From Branchiostoma floridae (Eukaryota > Chordata > Leptocardii > Amphioxiformes > Branchiostomatidae), in assembly GCF_000003815.2 (NCBI RefSeq), contig NC_049981.1, positions 15,604,132 to 15,666,131 on the forward strand: a stretch of 62,000 nt of DNA. The letters are read 5' to 3'. Below the pieces are notes generated by a model that worked only from the letters and a program-made list of their open reading frames with translations, was not told where the DNA came from and ran no database searches. The translations under genes and the position numbers were made by a program. Positions 58,338 to 62,000 of this stretch are shown piece after piece; position 1 is the stretch's first letter; the number at the start of each line of letters is the position of its first letter.

Positions 58338-58433
58338 GCCAACCTACCGGACAAGAGCGACGACGACGAGGTGTTCCTGACAGACGTATATCATGTCCAT
58401 CAGGACGACACATTCCCGCCACACCCAACATAG
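58338..58433 (+). CDS. Candidate terminal exon, acidic C-terminus
   Basis: The acceptor TAATGCACAG ends at 58337. In phase 0 it reads ANLPDKSDDDEVFLTDVYHV, then HQDDTFPPHPT and TAG at 58431-58433. An alternative phase-1 reading (GQPTGQERRRRGVPDRR and onward, stop near 58503) matches the phase of the fully open frame of the 57349 exon. The acidic reading looks more protein-like. It is linked to 57349 by position only. No homologue recognised. Confidence 0.35.
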   Translation, partial: ANLPDKSDDDEVFLTDVYHVHQDDTFPPHPT

Positions 58434-58503
58434 AGACTCTTACCGCCACAAGGGAAGTAGGTCGAGTCCCTTCACGAGAAGTGGCCATCGCTGAGAGGAG
58501 CTA

Positions 58504-59140
58504 GAATATACGTTTGTGCGGCTTGAAAATTCTGAACAGAGGGGGGCACATTACATCCAGAACAGCGCCATCGACAGAAGGAAGGCAACATGAGGGAAGT
58601 AGAGGCCAGTAGCAGAGCCAAGACGTGTAGCCGATAGATTTCGATCATACTTGTACGTGTATAGAAAACCTGACATGACACCAGTTATAGAATTCACGGA
58701 TTGACTGATTAATTGACAGTTTGTATATCACAAATATGTATTTTAGTGTATACATTGTAGTAGTTTATTTCATATGTATATCAATGGACATTAGATGAAA
58801 TAACCGTTGTTTCGCCGAGTGACCTGTCTGTTTGAAACACCAAAATTTGAACACGAGATGTAATGTATTTGTATGACAGAGGGTCAGAGAGTACAGTTCA
58901 GAAGAGAAAGACCGAGGTTAGTGAGGTCAGCATTACCATTATATAGTAACGTCAAACTACCTTATATCAACAGTCTCCCGTGCCCAGTGTACGGAAAACC
59001 TTGTCTCTGCGTCCTTCCTTTTCCTTTATTCTACCTGTACTAGCTGCCCTAGTCTTCAAAGCAGAATCTAAACAACATGAAATCCATTGGTTTCATGTCT
59101 TGTTTAAAACATGTGACTTTTTAACCTTTCAAAATCAGGC
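58504..59140. other. Non-coding stretch, nothing recognised
   Basis: No gene or repeat recognised. Confidence 0.35.
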
Positions 59141-59146
59141 TTTACT

Positions 59147-59215
59147 TAGTCTGTATCTATATAGCCGGTATAACAGCCTTTCGGCGTAACACACCAGCTT
59201 CAATTCCGAAGGACA
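59147..59215 (+). repeat. Dispersed repeat 'TCTGTATAGCCGGTATA', copy 3 (partial)
   Basis: GTCTGTATCTATATAGCCGG, then TAACACACCAGCTTC. The right half is missing compared with 3345 and 39855. Confidence 0.5.
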
Positions 59216-59975
59216 ACCACCTTCATATTTTATAAAAAGATATTGACAAAAATCTGTGACACATTGGTCTTCATTATTTTTTGACCTCGTGAAATCATAT
59301 CATCCCACCTTGTAAAAAGCAAAGCTCAAAAGATATTGGCAAAAGCTGTGCTATATTGGTCTTCATTGTCTTCTTTAAATCACTTTATTTTTCTACCACT
59401 CAAAACCAGGCTCACTATAACTCCAAACGATAACCAATTGACAGCATTCCATTCCGTATTGTAAAAAGCACAAGCTTATATAAGAAATAACGGCAAAAAT
59501 GTGGGACATATTGGTGTTCATTACAACATTCATAAAGCATGTGAAACATCATAATGATCTGTATGTGCAGCTTATGATATGCAGTCATTCCCGGCTATGT
59601 GAAAAGACCGCTCCCTTAAAACATTAATCCTGACGCAAAGAATGCACAGCTAGAATAGTCCTCAATTACCACTGTATGAACTATACCCTTGAGGTTTAGC
59701 CAAAAATCAATTCCCAAGGGAATGCATTCGTGCAATTTTCTAAATTCTTTCAAAGCGATCGTAATACTGTAGAAAATGCCTCCGCCCCTGAGGCGTCGCC
59801 AAAAATATGCTTAACTGGAAAATCATTATATATTATATATGATAATAAAAGCAAAGCTGAGGACCAGATGTATGCCTTGGTGCACTCAGGTTTATGTGGA
59901 CATGGTCATATTTAAGTTTTCCTCCCTGCCCGTTATATTTATGATGTCCCCTTGCTATATTTTCACTTTAAAAAA
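59216..59975. other. Non-coding stretch
   Basis: A loosely repeated phrase ('GACAAAAATCTGTGACACATTGGTCTTCATT' type) occurs at about 59246, 59337 and 59490, suggesting an old tandem repeat of about 90-150 bp. No gene. Confidence 0.35.
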
Positions 59976-60150
59976 TCTGTGAACCAACAAATTAAATTGG
60001 TGTGGCCTTAACAGCACTTATTTCACTCTACACCTGCTTTCTACACCTCCCAGTTGTACCTAACTTTGGTTAGGGAGGTAAAAGGCAGTGGAAGGAGAGG
60101 AGGCCTCCACTTTCAAACACCATGCCCTGCACACACAATTAAACAACCCA
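59976..60150. repeat. SINE fragments in both orientations
   Basis: AACCAACAAATTAAATTGGTG (59983) is the reverse of the 48855 SINE. It is followed by plus-oriented TTGGTTAGGGAGGTAAAAGG and GCAGTGGAAGGAGAGG, shared with 60700-60730. Confidence 0.55.
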
Positions 60151-60514
60151 CTGCCACTAGGGCCTAAAAAAGGGATATGGGACCTTTACCATTTAATACA
60201 TACAGATTGGATATAATGTTGGAAATGGAGTAAGTCTTGCATAGCTATCTACTAATTGGGACATTATATATGGCAGCTTGTTATCAATTACTGACCCATG
60301 ACATAACCTTGGCAATTAGCATGGTAATAAGATATCAAATCAATAAGAATGCAGATGGTGCTTGATTGATTGCTATATTTTGTATAATAAAATGTCAGGT
60401 TTCCGTCTGTAAGTATGCGCTGAAGAATTACTGTTAACCTTGGGACAGAGCGTTGAAGGATGTGACGATGTATTCATGTTGGGTTTATCCATGAGTTTAT
60501 AGCAGACAGGATTG

Positions 60515-60760
60515 TGGTGTGGAATGGCCAAGTGCCTCGGCAAGCTGATGCGAGATCAAGAGGTTGCAGCTTTGATTTTAAAATTTTTAAAAAATTAGAA
60601 AAAAAAAATTAACGGCAGTCCTGGGTCGGCTCTGTGTCCTTTGGAATGTCACTTTTGTTTTACAGTGGACTTTTCTAAGACTGTGTACCAGGTTTTCAAA
60701 AAAAGGTAAAAGGCAGTGGAAGGAGAGGGATTGGCTCCACCTTCCATAATTGTGCTCTCT
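60515..60760 (+). repeat. SINE copy
   Basis: A-box-like GGAATGGCCAAGTGCC, a degraded B box, the body phrase TGTGTCCTTTGGAATGTCACT and GGTAAAAGGCAGTGGAAGGA. Confidence 0.55.
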
Positions 60761-62000
60761 ATAGACTCAGTGGATAGAAGTACATGTATGGGACTACCTT
60801 CACCTTCACATCACCGGTAATGTGATCATGAGCAGCTACACTGATGCGCAGCTCAGAAGAAAATTGGATGCGCAGAAAAGAACTTTGCAACATGAGAATG
60901 TCAAAGATATAACGTTATATATATATATATATATATGAGAAGTCAGTACTGCAGGCCTGATTTGAAATAGGACTTGACCATGGCAGAGTGGGGCCACATT
61001 GATACATGGCTGTGTGTTTTTATCATTTAGCTTTAGGAAGCCATTCTTCATGTTGTTAGGTTGGCTGTGAACGACGTGCGGATAATTATCACAATATTAA
61101 CATGATGACTGTACTGATTTGAACTACATGATACTTTTGTCTCCACTCTCCTCTTCTCTCCTCTTCGTAATTGCGAAGAGGAGAGAAGAGACTCGGAGCT
61201 ATATTACGGCTGGATACCAGGCTAGCAAGATGATGTACCAAGTCTCAATAAGGAGGAAACCAGGGCATGTTATCGACATAGACATTCATGTTCATTCATG
61301 CTCCATGTTCAACAGAGACGGCTTTAATCCCTGCGACAATCATACCTGGGTGTGAATGAGAAGCAAGCACAATACCTCTGCGCCTCCATTCAATTTCACA
61401 GTCGCCTTGGTCACTTGTCAGAAGGGAATTTCATCGGGACTATCATTTAGCATATATTCAATTTTCCAGCAGTGGCAAGGCGGAATGTTCAATAAATACA
61501 TTCATGACACTCAACAGTGGGTCACCTCGGGACATGATGAGATGACAACCGTTTTTTTATTGATCGTACCTTTTTCTTTAATCTGAATTTCCTTATCCAT
61601 CAGGTATTTTTATGTATGTTGATTATTGATTATTGATCTGGTGTGAGAAAAATCTAAAGTTACCTCCATCAGACAAGTTTTACCTGCACCACTTATTTCC
61701 TTTTTTTAAACCCTTACCAGGAAACAGTGTTTAAAGATGTTACCTGAAAGGTTACCTCAATTTGAAATCTTGTACAACAAAAAAAAGGGATGACACTATG
61801 AAGAATGCAAGGGATTTCTTGGTGAAAAATGCTCCTATAGTGTTGCAGGATAGTTCTACTATGGAATAGTGCTTATGGCTGACCATGGCCTCTCAATCCT
61901 CTTAGGGCCATGGTTGGGAGTTCCATGTAAGCCCCTGTCACATACGGCCAACTAAATATCCATTACACCTTCTCCACACCATGGTTAGGAGTTTAAGGTA
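60761..62000. other. Non-coding end of the window
   Basis: Contains a perfect 17-bp hairpin (61151-61190) and a (TA)n tract at 60917-60936. No gene recognised. Confidence 0.35.

Overview
This is eukaryotic, intron-containing DNA, most likely from an amphioxus (Branchiostoma, probably B. floridae). The grounds are short exons with GT-AG introns, dense non-autonomous DNA transposons and tRNA-derived SINEs, a decayed LRR-Ig receptor of the kind greatly expanded in amphioxus, and a pUC-type cloning polylinker left at a contig edge, which points to a Sanger shotgun assembly. The species call is an inference. Three N-gaps (1411-1519, 15257-15917, 21274-21846) interrupt the window.

1.7-11.9 kb and 31.5-32.9 kb, + strand: a cluster of small two-pass membrane protein genes. 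The members are 1758-2582, 4095-4700, the paralogous first exons 5615-6066 and 8603-9060, and a two-exon gene at 31488-31912 + 32638-32863. The last three first exons share a layout: a charged N-terminus, a WW doublet, a basic patch, two hydrophobic helices and a basic/acidic tail, ending at a phase-2 donor. Two phase-2 terminal exons (11509-11863 and 32638-32863) carry PPxY motifs, the usual docking sites for WW-domain proteins such as Nedd4-family ubiquitin ligases. The exon at 5615 has no terminal exon of its own, so 5615 and 8603 may be alternative first exons of one gene.

12-31 kb: mostly non-coding and repeat-rich. It holds a CR1-like LINE end, a frameshifted LRRCT-Ig-TM-tail pseudogene (15.9-16.6 kb), three decayed tandem arrays, two inverted copies of a hAT-like element flanking orphan tyrosine-rich tail sequence (19.7-20.2 kb), SINEs and MITEs.

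33-48 kb: a long gene-poor stretch containing, on the minus strand, the last two exons of an HDHD2-type HAD phosphatase (47967-48030 and 39475-39584). They are separated by an 8.4 kb intron full of transposons, including a 5'-truncated LINE reverse transcriptase. A 20-bp minisatellite beginning just inside this intron repeats the exon's own splice-donor sequence about a dozen times. The upstream HDHD2 exons were not found and may lie beyond 62 kb.

48-62 kb: dense MITEs (pogo-like, piggyBac-like, palindromic CGCGAA elements), one probable first exon with a TATA box (52832-53009), a duplicated exon pair (56.2 and 57.35 kb) with a possible terminal exon (58.34 kb), and SINE copies. No RNA gene, CRISPR array or bacterial-type feature was recognised.
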